From Flavobacterium soli DSM 19725 (GTDB lineage: Bacteria > Bacteroidota > Bacteroidia > Flavobacteriales > Flavobacteriaceae): a stretch of 64,000 bases of DNA. A model generated the notes under the pieces. The model saw only the letters and a list, made by a program, of their open reading frames with translations, had not been told where the DNA came from and did no database searches. The stretch spans positions 62,001 to 126,000 of the forward strand of contig NZ_AUGO01000013.1 of assembly GCF_000422705.1 (NCBI RefSeq), written 5' to 3'. This document shows, in pieces, positions 8,411 to 16,645 of this stretch. The position numbers and the translations under genes are program-made. Each line of letters opens with the position of its first letter. Position 1 is the first letter of the stretch.

Positions 8411-9155
8411 TGTCTTGTATGGATTGTGTTAGTAATTTATATATGTTTTTATGATTTTCATCTGACAAAAAATTCAGATGCGATTCGATAGTAGTTTTGT
8501 CGTTTCGTTTTGCAGGACCAGTTTGAGCCTCATTTGGCGAAAGCGACATGATTTTATCAGCAGTTTCTTTTATCAAAGGTTGTAAAATTTCAAAAGGTAC
8601 TTGATTTTCATCACAAATAGCATTGCCAATTGCATAAAGATGATTGACAAAATTATTAACGAATACTGCCGAAACGTGCAATGACTTCCGTTGTTCTGAA
8701 TTAATCATAAAAACCTTATCGGATATCGAGTCGGCTACTTTTTTCAAGATATTGTAATCATCGTTAAATTGGCTTTCAATGCAAATCGGGATGGTTTTAA
8801 AATCAACTTCTTTGCCTTTTGTAAAAGTTTGCAAGGGATAAAAAACACCTTTTCTATTGTTGTCGTTCAAATTTTCCATCGAAGCACTTCCAGAAGTATG
8901 CACCACCAATCGATTCTTGAATGGCAATTGCGAGGAAACTTCTACAATAGCATCATCTGTAACAGCAATTATATAAATATCGGCTTCCGCCAAATCATCA
9001 AAGCGGTCTGTAATTTTATCAATGGAAATGAGATGTGAAACAGATTCTAGCTTTCGCGAAAATACCTGAACCACTTCTATATCAGGATTTTTATTGAAGG
9101 CCAAAAGCAGATGCTGGGCTACATTGCCCGAACCGATAAGGGTTATTTGTATCAT
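8394..9155 (-). CDS. Rossmann-fold and DUF2520 domain protein
   Basis: A 253-residue NAD(P)-dependent oxidoreductase-like protein. The N-terminal Rossmann fold has the dinucleotide motif LIGSGNVAQHL (residues 6-16). The C-terminal helical DUF2520 part contains KSLHVSAVFVNNFVNHLYAIG and ends with NEAQTGPAKRNDKTTIESHL, the family's signature. It resembles ketopantoate or pyrroline-carboxylate reductases, but no substrate is established. It is the first gene of a two-gene unit with kdsC. Confidence 0.88.
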   Translation of the reverse strand: MIQITLIGSGNVAQHLLLAFNKNPDIEVVQVFSRKLESVSHLISIDKITDRFDDLAEADIYIIAVTDDAIVEVSSQLPFKNRLVVHTSGSASMENLNDNNRKGVFYPLQTFTKGKEVDFKTIPICIESQFNDDYNILKKVADSISDKVFMINSEQRKSLHVSAVFVNNFVNHLYAIGNAICDENQVPFEILQPLIKETADKIMSLSPNEAQTGPAKRNDKTTIESHLNFLSDENHKNIYKLLTQSIQDNGKKL

Positions 9156-9230
9156 CCGACAAATTTATTCAAAAAATAGGACTTTAAAGAGTATGCAAGT
9201 ACGTTTACAACAATCGGATGAATAAAAATT

Positions 9231-9330
9231 AGACACGAATTGCAATAATCTACACTAATTTACCTGTCAAAGTCATCTTCGTGAAATTTCAGAGTATATA
9301 TTTTCGTGTAAATTACTGCAATTCGTGTCT
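9231..9330. repeat. 100-bp inverted repeat between the DUF2520 and pirin genes
   Basis: Arms 9231-9255 and 9306-9330 are 25 bases each, begin AGACACGAATTGCA and differ at two positions, with about 50 bases between them. The length suits a MITE-like or REP-like element more than a plain terminator, but it sits just after the start of one minus-strand gene and downstream of the next, so it may also end transcription. Confidence 0.75.
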
Positions 9331-9353
9331 TTATAATCCGTGATAATCTGTGT

Positions 9354-10250
9354 TTACTTTTTAATATTAAAATTTGCCGATTGTTCAGGCAACGGTACAA
9401 ACTCAGTTTCACCTGGAACTTTCGGAAACGTCTGGTCAAGCCATCTTTGTTTAGCATCTTCAATCAATTCTTTTGTTGAGGCTACAAAATTCCAATAAAT
9501 GGTTCGTTCTTCAGGAAAAGGTTCACCTCCAAAGATGTAAATCGTAGTGTTTTCATTCATTTCAAATGAACAAAGTTTCGAGTCATTTGCAATCAGGATT
9601 TGTTTTGGGCCAAAATTATTGCCTTCGCTTTCGATACTTCCTTCCAATATGTACAAGGCGCTTTCGCCAAACAAATCATCGCCCAAGCTAACGGTTTGCT
9701 TGGTAGTAGATTTTAATTCTAGAAAATAAAGCGGACTATAAACAGGTACTCCCGATTTTTTGCCGAAGGCTTCACCAGCAACCAGTTTTATGTCTATTTC
9801 GCCAATCTTCCAATGCGGAATGTCTTTTTCTTCAATATGAAAAAACGACGGTTCCATCTGCTCAAGATGCTTTGGCAAAGCCACCCATATCTGCAATCCA
9901 TGGAGCGATTTGTCAGAATTTCGAAGATATTCTGGTGTTCTTTCAGAATGAACGATGCCCTTTCCGGATGTCATCCAATTGACAGCTCCCGGTTTTATCT
10001 CTATTTCAGAACCTAAGCTATCACGGTGCATAATACTTCCCTCGAAAAGATAGGTGAGGGTTGAGAGCCCGATATGTGGATGTGGCGGAACATCAAAGTT
10101 CTCATATTCGGTTAATTTTATTGGTCCCATGTGGTCGATAAATGCAAATGGACCAACCATTCTTTTTTCGCGGAAAGGCAATAAACGCCCTACCATAAAG
10201 TTACCGACCACGTTTGGTCGCTCTTCTATAATGAGTTTGATGTTTGACAT
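9354..10250 (-). CDS. pirin family protein
   Basis: A 298-residue bicupin. The N-terminal cupin carries the metal-binding HPHIGLSTLTYLFEGSIMHRDSLG (His57, His59 and the later His) and MTSGKGIVHSE, as in pirin and YhhW quercetin 2,3-dioxygenase. It is cytosolic. Enzyme activity in this family is documented for some members only; a regulatory or redox-sensing role is possible. Confidence 0.93.
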   Translation of the reverse strand: MSNIKLIIEERPNVVGNFMVGRLLPFREKRMVGPFAFIDHMGPIKLTEYENFDVPPHPHIGLSTLTYLFEGSIMHRDSLGSEIEIKPGAVNWMTSGKGIVHSERTPEYLRNSDKSLHGLQIWVALPKHLEQMEPSFFHIEEKDIPHWKIGEIDIKLVAGEAFGKKSGVPVYSPLYFLELKSTTKQTVSLGDDLFGESALYILEGSIESEGNNFGPKQILIANDSKLCSFEMNENTTIYIFGGEPFPEERTIYWNFVASTKELIEDAKQRWLDQTFPKVPGETEFVPLPEQSANFNIKK

Positions 10251-10520
10251 TGTAGTTGTTTTTTTAGCAGTTCAAATATAAGAAAAATTGTTGTGGGTAA
10301 GGGAGCTTTTAGCTATCGGCCTATAGTGCAATTACCTGATGGTTGTTGTGCTGCTTCTTAACTAGATTGTGAAAAAAGATTGAAGAGGGCTGATAAAATT
10401 TGGCGAAAGCCTTAAAAACATTCATTTTGGCTTTAGGTTTCATAATTTTTGTGTAGTTTTTTATGCTTTTTTTAAGAATATCCGAAGAAGCATAATGAAA
10501 AGATTGCTAACATTTTTGTG
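10251..10520. other. intergenic region, no gene seen
   Basis: AT-rich divergent region between the pirin gene and ccsBA. Apart from the -7 box before ccsBA, no ORF, repeat or hairpin stood out. Confidence 0.6.
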
Positions 10521-10528
10521 TATTTTTG
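10521..10528 (+). promoter_or_regulatory. -7 box for ccsBA
   Basis: TATTTTTG matches TAnnTTTG and leaves an untranslated leader of about 20 bases to the ATG at 10556. No well-placed TTG is seen upstream. Confidence 0.45.
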
Positions 10529-10555
10529 CACCACTAAAAACAATCTCCACTTCTC

Positions 10556-13500
10556 ATGGATAATAAAATACTTTCTCTTCTTGCTTCCTTCTTTTTTTCC
10601 ACTCGCTTAATGGCCGTCTTGTTTCTCGGTTTTGCATTGGCGATGGGAATTGGAACTTTCATTGAAAACGAATACAATACGGACACTGCCAGAATATTGA
10701 TTTACAATACAAAATGGTTTGAAGCGATAATGTTCTTTTTCTTTGTGAATTTCTTCGGAAACATCAAACGTTATCAATTGCATAAGAAAGAGAAATGGGC
10801 AACTTTGATGCTGCACTTGGCTTTTATTTTCATTATTGCAGGTGCTTTTGTAACGCGTTATATCAGTTATGAAGGGATGATGCCAATACGCGAAGGAGAG
10901 GCTTCCAACCAGATTTTTTCGGATAAAACTTACTTGACTGTTTTTGTAGATGGTGAATATAAAGGTGAAATGAAGCGTAAGACTCATGAAGAAGATTTAT
11001 TGCTTTCGCCTGCAACAAGCAACGATTTTTCTATTAAAGGTAAATTCGACCAATTGCCTTATGAGATAAAATATGAGAATTTTATTATGGGTGCTGTTGA
11101 AAAAGTTGAGGAAGATCCAAATGGAATTACGTTTTTAAAAATGGTAGAATCAGGTGGCGGAACGCGTCACGAACATTATTTAAAAGAAGGCGAAGTACAA
11201 AACATTCACAACGTTTTATTCTCGTTGAATAAATATACTGCTGGAGCCATCAACATCAATACCGAGGGAGAAACTTATACCATTAAAGCCCCTTTTGAGG
11301 GAGAGTTTATGCGAATGGCCGATCAATTCAAAGGAAGCGTTGTGAAAGATACAACCCAACAATTGATGATGCGTTCGCTTTATAATTTAGGTGGAGCACA
11401 GTTTGTTTTTCCTGAACCAGCAATTAAAGGTAAAGTTGGATTTGTATCCAATAATGACTATAAAGATAAGGTTACCGATGATGCTTTAATCGTAAAAATT
11501 ATTGCCGAAGGAGAAGAAAAAGAGGTAACGCTTATAGGATCAAAAGGAAAAATGGGTACGCCACAATCATTTACATTAGGAAAGCTAGATTTTACTATTT
11601 TCTACGGAAGCAAGGTATACGAAGTACCATTTAAAATTCAATTGAATGATTTTATTGCTTCTAAATATCCGGGAACTGAAAAGAGCTACTCGGCTTATGA
11701 AAGTCAGGTTACGGTTATAGACGGTAAGGAAAAATTTGATGCCAGAATTTTTATGAATAATGTCTTGGACTATGGTGGTTTCCGTTTTTTTCAAGCTTCT
11801 TTTGATCCAGATGAAAAAGGAACAATACTTTCGGCTAATCACGATTTTTGGGGAACTTGGATTACTTATATTGGTTATTTTATCTTGTTTTTTGCCATGA
11901 TGGCAATTTTATTTGACAAGCATACTCGTTTTGCCGATATCAAGAAGAAGTTAGAAAAAGTAAAAGAGAAAAAAGCAAAGCTTATTACGGTTATACTGTT
12001 GTTTTTGAGCTTTAGTAGTTTTGCACAACAGCATGAAGGCCATACGGATGAAACAAGACAGGCGGCCGAAAAATTCATCAACGAACGTATTGTTGACAAA
12101 GAGCACGCCGAAAAATTTGGACGTTTGGTGATTCAAGATGCTGGTGGAAGAATGAAACCGGTGAACACGTTTTCGTCTGAATTGTTGCGAAAAGTAAGCA
12201 AGCGAGACACATATAATGATATGAATTCCGATCAGGTTTTCCTTTCGATGACACAATATTCTAGGGCTTGGTTTGAAATTCCGCTGATTTTTATTGATAA
12301 AGGAAATGACAGTATTAGAAAGATAATTGGGGTAGATAAAGGTCAAAAACTGATTCCTTTTAGAGCATTTTTTGATGCAGAAGGCAATTATAAATTATCA
12401 CCTTACCTGGATGAGGCCTATAAAAGTGCAGTTCCAAACAAATTTCAAGACGATTTTATTAAAACAGATAGAAAAGTAAACCTTTTGAATTCTGCCTTGA
12501 GTGGCAGCATTCTGAGGATTTTTCCGGTTCCTAATGATGAAAACAACAAATGGGTTTCCCACATGGAACTTCACGGTGCAGGTTTTAAAGGAATGGATTC
12601 GGTTATGACCAAGCAGATTCTTCCGCTATATTTTATGGCTTTGGATTCGGCTAGAATTACCAAAAATTATAAAAATGCTGATTTCTATTTGGATGGCATG
12701 CATAATTTCCAAAAAAAATACGGTAGCAAGGTAATTCCAAGCGACGATAAAATTTCATCTGAAATAGCCTATAATAAATATGATATCTTCAAGAAGTTAT
12801 ATTATATGTATATGCTAGCGGGATTATTGATGCTAATCTTTACTATTGTAAACATCCTTTTGGAAAAGAAAGCCATCCGAATAGTAATGAATGCTTTTCA
12901 TATTCTGATTGGCTTTTTCTTTTTCTTGCATACACTTGGATTAATTGCAAGATGGTATATTTCGGGTCATGCACCTTGGAGTGATGCTTATGAGTCTATG
13001 ATTTATGTGGCTTGGGCGACGATGTTTTTTACTTTGGCATTTGACCGAAAATCTAAATTAACAGTAGCTTCAGGAACTTTCGTAGCTTCAATGATCTTGA
13101 TGATTGCACATTGGAACTGGATGGATCCTGCTATTGCAAACTTGCAACCGGTTTTGAATTCTTATTGGCTGATGATTCACGTGGCGGTTATTGTGGGGAG
13201 TTATGGGCCGTTTACCTTAGCGATGATTTTGGGTGTTGTTTCCTTGATACTGATGTTGTTTACTAACGAAAAGAACAAGGCAAAAATGAATTTGAACATT
13301 CAAGAAATTACCTATATCAACGAAATGGCCTTGACAATCGGTTTGGTCATGCTAACGATTGGAAACTTCCTTGGAGGACAATGGGCCAACGAAAGTTGGG
13401 GACGTTATTGGGGTTGGGACCCAAAAGAAACTTGGGCCTTAATTAGTATTATGGTATATGCCTTTGTAATTCACGCTCGTTTCGTTCCGTTATTCAGGGG

Positions 13501-13708
13501 GAAATGGACGTTCAACCTGATGAGTATCTTAGCGTTCTATTCGATTATGATGACCTATTTTGGAGTGAATTTCTATCTTTCGGGATTGCATTCCTATGCA
13601 AGTGGAGACCAAGTGGTGACACCTGTTGAGTTTTACTATTCGTTGGGAATTTTGACCGTGTTGGCTAGTTTTGCTTATTTTAAGCATAAGAAATATTTGA
13701 AGAAATAA
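10556..13708 (+). CDS. fused CcsB-CcsA system II cytochrome c biogenesis protein
   Basis: Exports heme and attaches it to apocytochrome c at the outer face of the inner membrane. The 1050-residue protein joins a ResB/CcsB half and a ResC/CcsA half. The CcsB half has four membrane segments (for example FFSTRLMAVLFLGFALAMGIGTF and WITYIGYFILFFAMMAILF) and a large periplasmic domain. The CcsA half begins at about residue 745 and carries the heme-handling WWD-type motif GRYWGWDPKETWAL at about 947-960 with flanking conserved His. The fusion is usual in Bacteroidota and epsilonproteobacteria. It stands alone with its own promoter and terminator. Confidence 0.95.
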   Translation: MDNKILSLLASFFFSTRLMAVLFLGFALAMGIGTFIENEYNTDTARILIYNTKWFEAIMFFFFVNFFGNIKRYQLHKKEKWATLMLHLAFIFIIAGAFVTRYISYEGMMPIREGEASNQIFSDKTYLTVFVDGEYKGEMKRKTHEEDLLLSPATSNDFSIKGKFDQLPYEIKYENFIMGAVEKVEEDPNGITFLKMVESGGGTRHEHYLKEGEVQNIHNVLFSLNKYTAGAININTEGETYTIKAPFEGEFMRMADQFKGSVVKDTTQQLMMRSLYNLGGAQFVFPEPAIKGKVGFVSNNDYKDKVTDDALIVKIIAEGEEKEVTLIGSKGKMGTPQSFTLGKLDFTIFYGSKVYEVPFKIQLNDFIASKYPGTEKSYSAYESQVTVIDGKEKFDARIFMNNVLDYGGFRFFQASFDPDEKGTILSANHDFWGTWITYIGYFILFFAMMAILFDKHTRFADIKKKLEKVKEKKAKLITVILLFLSFSSFAQQHEGHTDETRQAAEKFINERIVDKEHAEKFGRLVIQDAGGRMKPVNTFSSELLRKVSKRDTYNDMNSDQVFLSMTQYSRAWFEIPLIFIDKGNDSIRKIIGVDKGQKLIPFRAFFDAEGNYKLSPYLDEAYKSAVPNKFQDDFIKTDRKVNLLNSALSGSILRIFPVPNDENNKWVSHMELHGAGFKGMDSVMTKQILPLYFMALDSARITKNYKNADFYLDGMHNFQKKYGSKVIPSDDKISSEIAYNKYDIFKKLYYMYMLAGLLMLIFTIVNILLEKKAIRIVMNAFHILIGFFFFLHTLGLIARWYISGHAPWSDAYESMIYVAWATMFFTLAFDRKSKLTVASGTFVASMILMIAHWNWMDPAIANLQPVLNSYWLMIHVAVIVGSYGPFTLAMILGVVSLILMLFTNEKNKAKMNLNIQEITYINEMALTIGLVMLTIGNFLGGQWANESWGRYWGWDPKETWALISIMVYAFVIHARFVPLFRGKWTFNLMSILAFYSIMMTYFGVNFYLSGLHSYASGDQVVTPVEFYYSLGILTVLASFAYFKHKKYLKK

Positions 13709-13760
13709 GCTTCAAAGTTTAAACACAAATTCCACAGACTTTCACAAATTAATATATGCA

Positions 13761-13790
13761 AAAGGCTCAACATAAGTTGAGCCTTTCTTA
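13761..13790 (+). terminator. intrinsic terminator after ccsBA
   Basis: An 11-bp perfect stem (AAAGGCTCAAC / GTTGAGCCTTT) with an ATAA loop and a short T-rich tail. Confidence 0.85.
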
Positions 13791-13852
13791 ATTTAAACCA
13801 TTAAGGAATTAAGTTTCATTAAGTCTTTAAATCCTTCAATCTTTCAATCAAT

Positions 13853-14650
13853 TTACACCTTTCCTAGCGTATATAATTGTTCCAAAGTAGGACTAACACT
13901 TCCACCAGCTGGTTCTAGTGTAATTCCAAATGCCTCGGCTTCTCCTGTACTGTTTACATTGAACAATCTAGCTTCATTAGCTTTGAAATCTTCAAGAAGA
14001 CCAATGCTTGTTGGCGTAAGCGGATTAAGTTTCAAGGCCCAAACCTGATACACCATGCCTTCTGGAGGTTCTGGCAATCCTGCCGCATCGATATAAACCG
14101 CTTGAGTTTCTTTGTTCCAATATACTTTCGCTTTGGATTCTGGCGAAACAGCTTGTCCTCCTAGAGCAACAACAGTGTTGTTATCATCACGAATAATGGC
14201 CAAGACGCTTTCGGTTTTTTGCTTGTCAATTTCAAGTGAGTTGAGTTCTTTTTCAAGATCCGAATTTTCAGCTTTTACAACTACAACTTCCTCTTTCACA
14301 GCATCCAGTTGAGTATATTGATATCCAACCCCAATCATCAACACAATTGCAGCAGCCCATCCAATAAATAGGGCAACATTGCTTCTTGGTTTCATTTCTA
14401 CAACACCTTCCTCAACACCATGCTTGGCTAAAAGTTGAGTACGGATTCGGTCATAGTTTGCTGCCGAAAGATAAGGTGACATGCTAAAGGATAAACTGAT
14501 TACGGCTTTCTCTATCGACAAGATTTCGGCCTTAATTTCAGGATATTTTTCAGCCATGGCACTAACTTCCTCAGTCTCTGTATCGCTTAGAATTCCAAAA
14601 ACATAGAGTTCTAAAATTCCAGATTCGATATATTCTCTCGCTTCCATCAT
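13853..14650 (-). CDS. anti-sigma factor, RskA type
   Basis: A 265-residue membrane protein encoded directly after an ECF sigma factor and overlapping it by four bases. The cytosolic N-terminal anti-sigma part starts YIESGILELYVFGILSDTETEEV. One membrane helix (VALFIGWAAAIVLMIGVGYQY, about residue 90-110) is followed by a coiled coil and the periplasmic RskA domain (VYWNKETQAVYIDAAGLPEPPEGMVYQVWAL). It presumably holds the sigma factor inactive until the periplasmic part is cleaved. No zinc-binding HxxxCxxC motif is visible. Confidence 0.9.
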   Translation of the reverse strand: MMEAREYIESGILELYVFGILSDTETEEVSAMAEKYPEIKAEILSIEKAVISLSFSMSPYLSAANYDRIRTQLLAKHGVEEGVVEMKPRSNVALFIGWAAAIVLMIGVGYQYTQLDAVKEEVVVVKAENSDLEKELNSLEIDKQKTESVLAIIRDDNNTVVALGGQAVSPESKAKVYWNKETQAVYIDAAGLPEPPEGMVYQVWALKLNPLTPTSIGLLEDFKANEARLFNVNSTGEAEAFGITLEPAGGSVSPTLEQLYTLGKV

Positions 14651-15177
14651 ACTTGTAAAAAGGTTCTTAAATCGTTAATGCAATTTCTGTTTTGTGTTTT
14701 CACAGTTCCAAGTGGTATTTCCAATTCTTCCGAAGCTTCCTGCTGAGTATATCCTTTAAAGAATAAAAGATTGATAATCTTGATGCATTTTGGCTTGAGC
14801 TTTTTTACGAACTCTTGAATTCCAATGGTGTCAATCATGTTTGATAATTTGTTACTGTCATCTAACAGATGTACGAAATTATCGGCCGATAAGTTTTTTT
14901 GCGTGTTGTTAAATCCTTTAGAACGAAGTTTGTCGATAGCAGTATTTCGAGCGATGTTGAGAATCCAAGTAAAAAAGCGGCCCTTACTTTCATTATAACT
15001 TTCGATGTTTTTCCAGATTTTCACAAAAACCTCTTGTAGAACATCTTCTGACTCCTCATGATTGCGAATCAGGTTGTAAATTATTCCATAAAGATTCTTG
15101 GAATACATGTCATATAATAAGGTAAAAGCTTTGTCGTCCTTCTTGAGGATCAAAGGTAAAAGTTCTTCCTGTGTCAT
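14647..15177 (-). CDS. ECF RNA polymerase sigma factor
   Basis: A 176-residue group 4 sigma factor. Region 2 has LYGIIYNLIRNHEESEDVLQEVFVKIW and WILNIARNTAIDKLR. Region 4 has LFFKGYTQQEASEELEIPLGTVKTQ, the HTH that reads the -35 element. It forms a two-gene unit with the RskA-type anti-sigma factor, resembling the SigK/RskA arrangement. The regulon is unknown. Confidence 0.93.
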   Translation of the reverse strand: MTQEELLPLILKKDDKAFTLLYDMYSKNLYGIIYNLIRNHEESEDVLQEVFVKIWKNIESYNESKGRFFTWILNIARNTAIDKLRSKGFNNTQKNLSADNFVHLLDDSNKLSNMIDTIGIQEFVKKLKPKCIKIINLLFFKGYTQQEASEELEIPLGTVKTQNRNCINDLRTFLQV

Positions 15178-15362
15178 AGAATTTTGGGTTTTGTATTACA
15201 AACTTATGGATTTGTAAGTAATAAATTTAACATTTTTAGAACTATCTTTATTTTTGGACTTATAATTTAACAATTGTTGAACAGAAACAGGGGTGTGTTT
15301 TTAACATAAAATTGCAAGTCTGAAATGGCATAATCCGTAATTTTATCAAAAATATCCCAACA

Positions 15363-15956
15363 ATGAAAAACATAATAATCACAGCGTTTGTACTCTTAAA
15401 TTTGGTTGCTTGTCAAGAAAATACAGCACAAAATAAAAAGACAACTATCGCAAATGAAAAAAGTAAAGAAATGACAAGGCAAAACCTCTACCAATTTAAA
15501 GTAACCGATTTATCTGGAAATGAATTTGATTTTGCTTCCCTAAAAGGCAAAAAAGTAATGATTGTCAACACTGCGTCAAAATGTGGATTGACACCTCAAT
15601 ACAAAGATTTGCAAGCTATTTATGATCAATATAAAGATCAAAATTTTGTAATTGTAGGCTTTCCAGCCAATAATTTCATGGAACAAGAGCCAGGAAACAA
15701 TGAGGAAATTGCTACTTTCTGCGAAAGAAACTATGGAGTGACTTTCCCTATGATGGACAAGATTTCGGTAAAAGGAGATGATATGGCACCGATCTATCAG
15801 TTTCTAACACAAAAAGATAAAAATGGTGTTCAAGATTCAGAAGTAGAATGGAATTTCCAAAAATACCTGCTAAACGAAAAAGGCGAAGTAGTGAAAGTAA
15901 TCTCGCCAAGAACTTTGCCAACAGATAAAGAAATTGTGGATTGGATTAAGGCATAG
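15363..15956 (+). CDS. glutathione peroxidase family lipoprotein
   Basis: Reduces hydroperoxides, probably in the cell envelope. The 197-residue protein has a lipoprotein signal (LLNLVACQEN, Cys17) and a thioredoxin-fold domain with the peroxidatic cysteine in NTASKCGLT (Cys74). GFPANNFMEQEPG supplies the Gln of the catalytic site, and EVEWNFQKYL supplies the Trp and Asn. Bacterial cysteine homologues usually take electrons from thioredoxin, not glutathione. Confidence 0.93.
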   Translation: MKNIIITAFVLLNLVACQENTAQNKKTTIANEKSKEMTRQNLYQFKVTDLSGNEFDFASLKGKKVMIVNTASKCGLTPQYKDLQAIYDQYKDQNFVIVGFPANNFMEQEPGNNEEIATFCERNYGVTFPMMDKISVKGDDMAPIYQFLTQKDKNGVQDSEVEWNFQKYLLNEKGEVVKVISPRTLPTDKEIVDWIKA

Positions 15957-15958
15957 TT

Positions 15959-16047
15959 GGCAGTGTTCAGTAATCAGTGTTCAGTAATCAGTATTCGGTT
16001 TATCGCAATATAGTAACTGACCACTGATTACTGACCACTGACCCCCT
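15959..16047. terminator. long hairpin built from CAGT repeats, between convergent genes
   Basis: The left arm 15959-15992 holds repeated TCAGTAATCAGTGT. The right arm 16014-16047 holds ACTGATTACTGACC. The ends GGCAG and CTGCC also pair. It separates convergent gpx and GNAT genes and could end transcription both ways. The units belong to the same word family as the arrays at 7372 and 7811. Confidence 0.65.
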
Positions 16048-16049
16048 GC

Positions 16050-16547
16050 CTACTTTAAAAGGAGTTGCATCAATGAAACATCAAGCCATTGATCGAATTT
16101 ATAGCCAGCTTGTTCAAGTATTCCAACTTCCTTGAATCCGAATTTTTTATGAAATTCAATACTTCCAGAGTTTGAAGCATCAATAACACCAATCATAGAA
16201 TGGTAGTTTTGTTCTCTTGCTAAATCAATCAATTTTTGCAAAAGTAACGTTCCGATTCCTTTGCCAATGGCATTTTCAGTAACATAAACAGAATGTTCTA
16301 CGGTAAAACGATATCCAATTTTTACTCTAAAACTGCCAAAAGTTCCAAAACCCATCACCTCATTATTTTGTTCGGCAACCAGTACAGGAAATCCAGAAGC
16401 TTGTTTTTCCTCCAGCCACGATTTTTGCTCTTCCAACGTTCGTGCATCATAGTCATAAATGGCAGTTGTATTCAAAATGGCGTGATTCACTATTTCCAAA
16501 ATAGCAGCCAAATCTTTAAAAGTAGCAGGACGGATTTTAATTTCCAT
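16050..16547 (-). CDS. GNAT N-acetyltransferase, phosphinothricin acetyltransferase-like
   Basis: A 165-residue acetyltransferase related to the Pat/YncA (MnaT) group: IRPATFKDLAAILEIVNHAILNTTAIYDY at the N terminus, acetyl-CoA loop VTENAIGKGIGTLLLQ, and MIGVIDASNSGSIEFHKKFGFKEVG. Such enzymes acetylate amino-acid analogues such as phosphinothricin or methionine sulfoximine; the natural substrate here is unknown. It is cytosolic and monocistronic. Confidence 0.88.
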   Translation of the reverse strand: MEIKIRPATFKDLAAILEIVNHAILNTTAIYDYDARTLEEQKSWLEEKQASGFPVLVAEQNNEVMGFGTFGSFRVKIGYRFTVEHSVYVTENAIGKGIGTLLLQKLIDLAREQNYHSMIGVIDASNSGSIEFHKKFGFKEVGILEQAGYKFDQWLDVSLMQLLLK

Positions 16548-16586
16548 TGGAATGTAATATTTGCTTCAAAATTAAGAAAAACCTAC

Positions 16587-16617
16587 TTGAATTACAGGAA
16601 ATCCCTCAGTAACTTTG
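16587..16617 (+). promoter_or_regulatory. menD promoter
   Basis: TTG at 16587-16589 and TAACTTTG at 16610-16617 have centres 25.5 bp apart, matching the Bacteroidota -33/-7 layout. A second TAACTTTG follows directly at 16618-16625. The leader to the ATG at 16646 would be about 20 bases. Confidence 0.6.
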
Positions 16618-16645
16618 TAACTTTGTAGTTCAGAAAAAATAGAAA

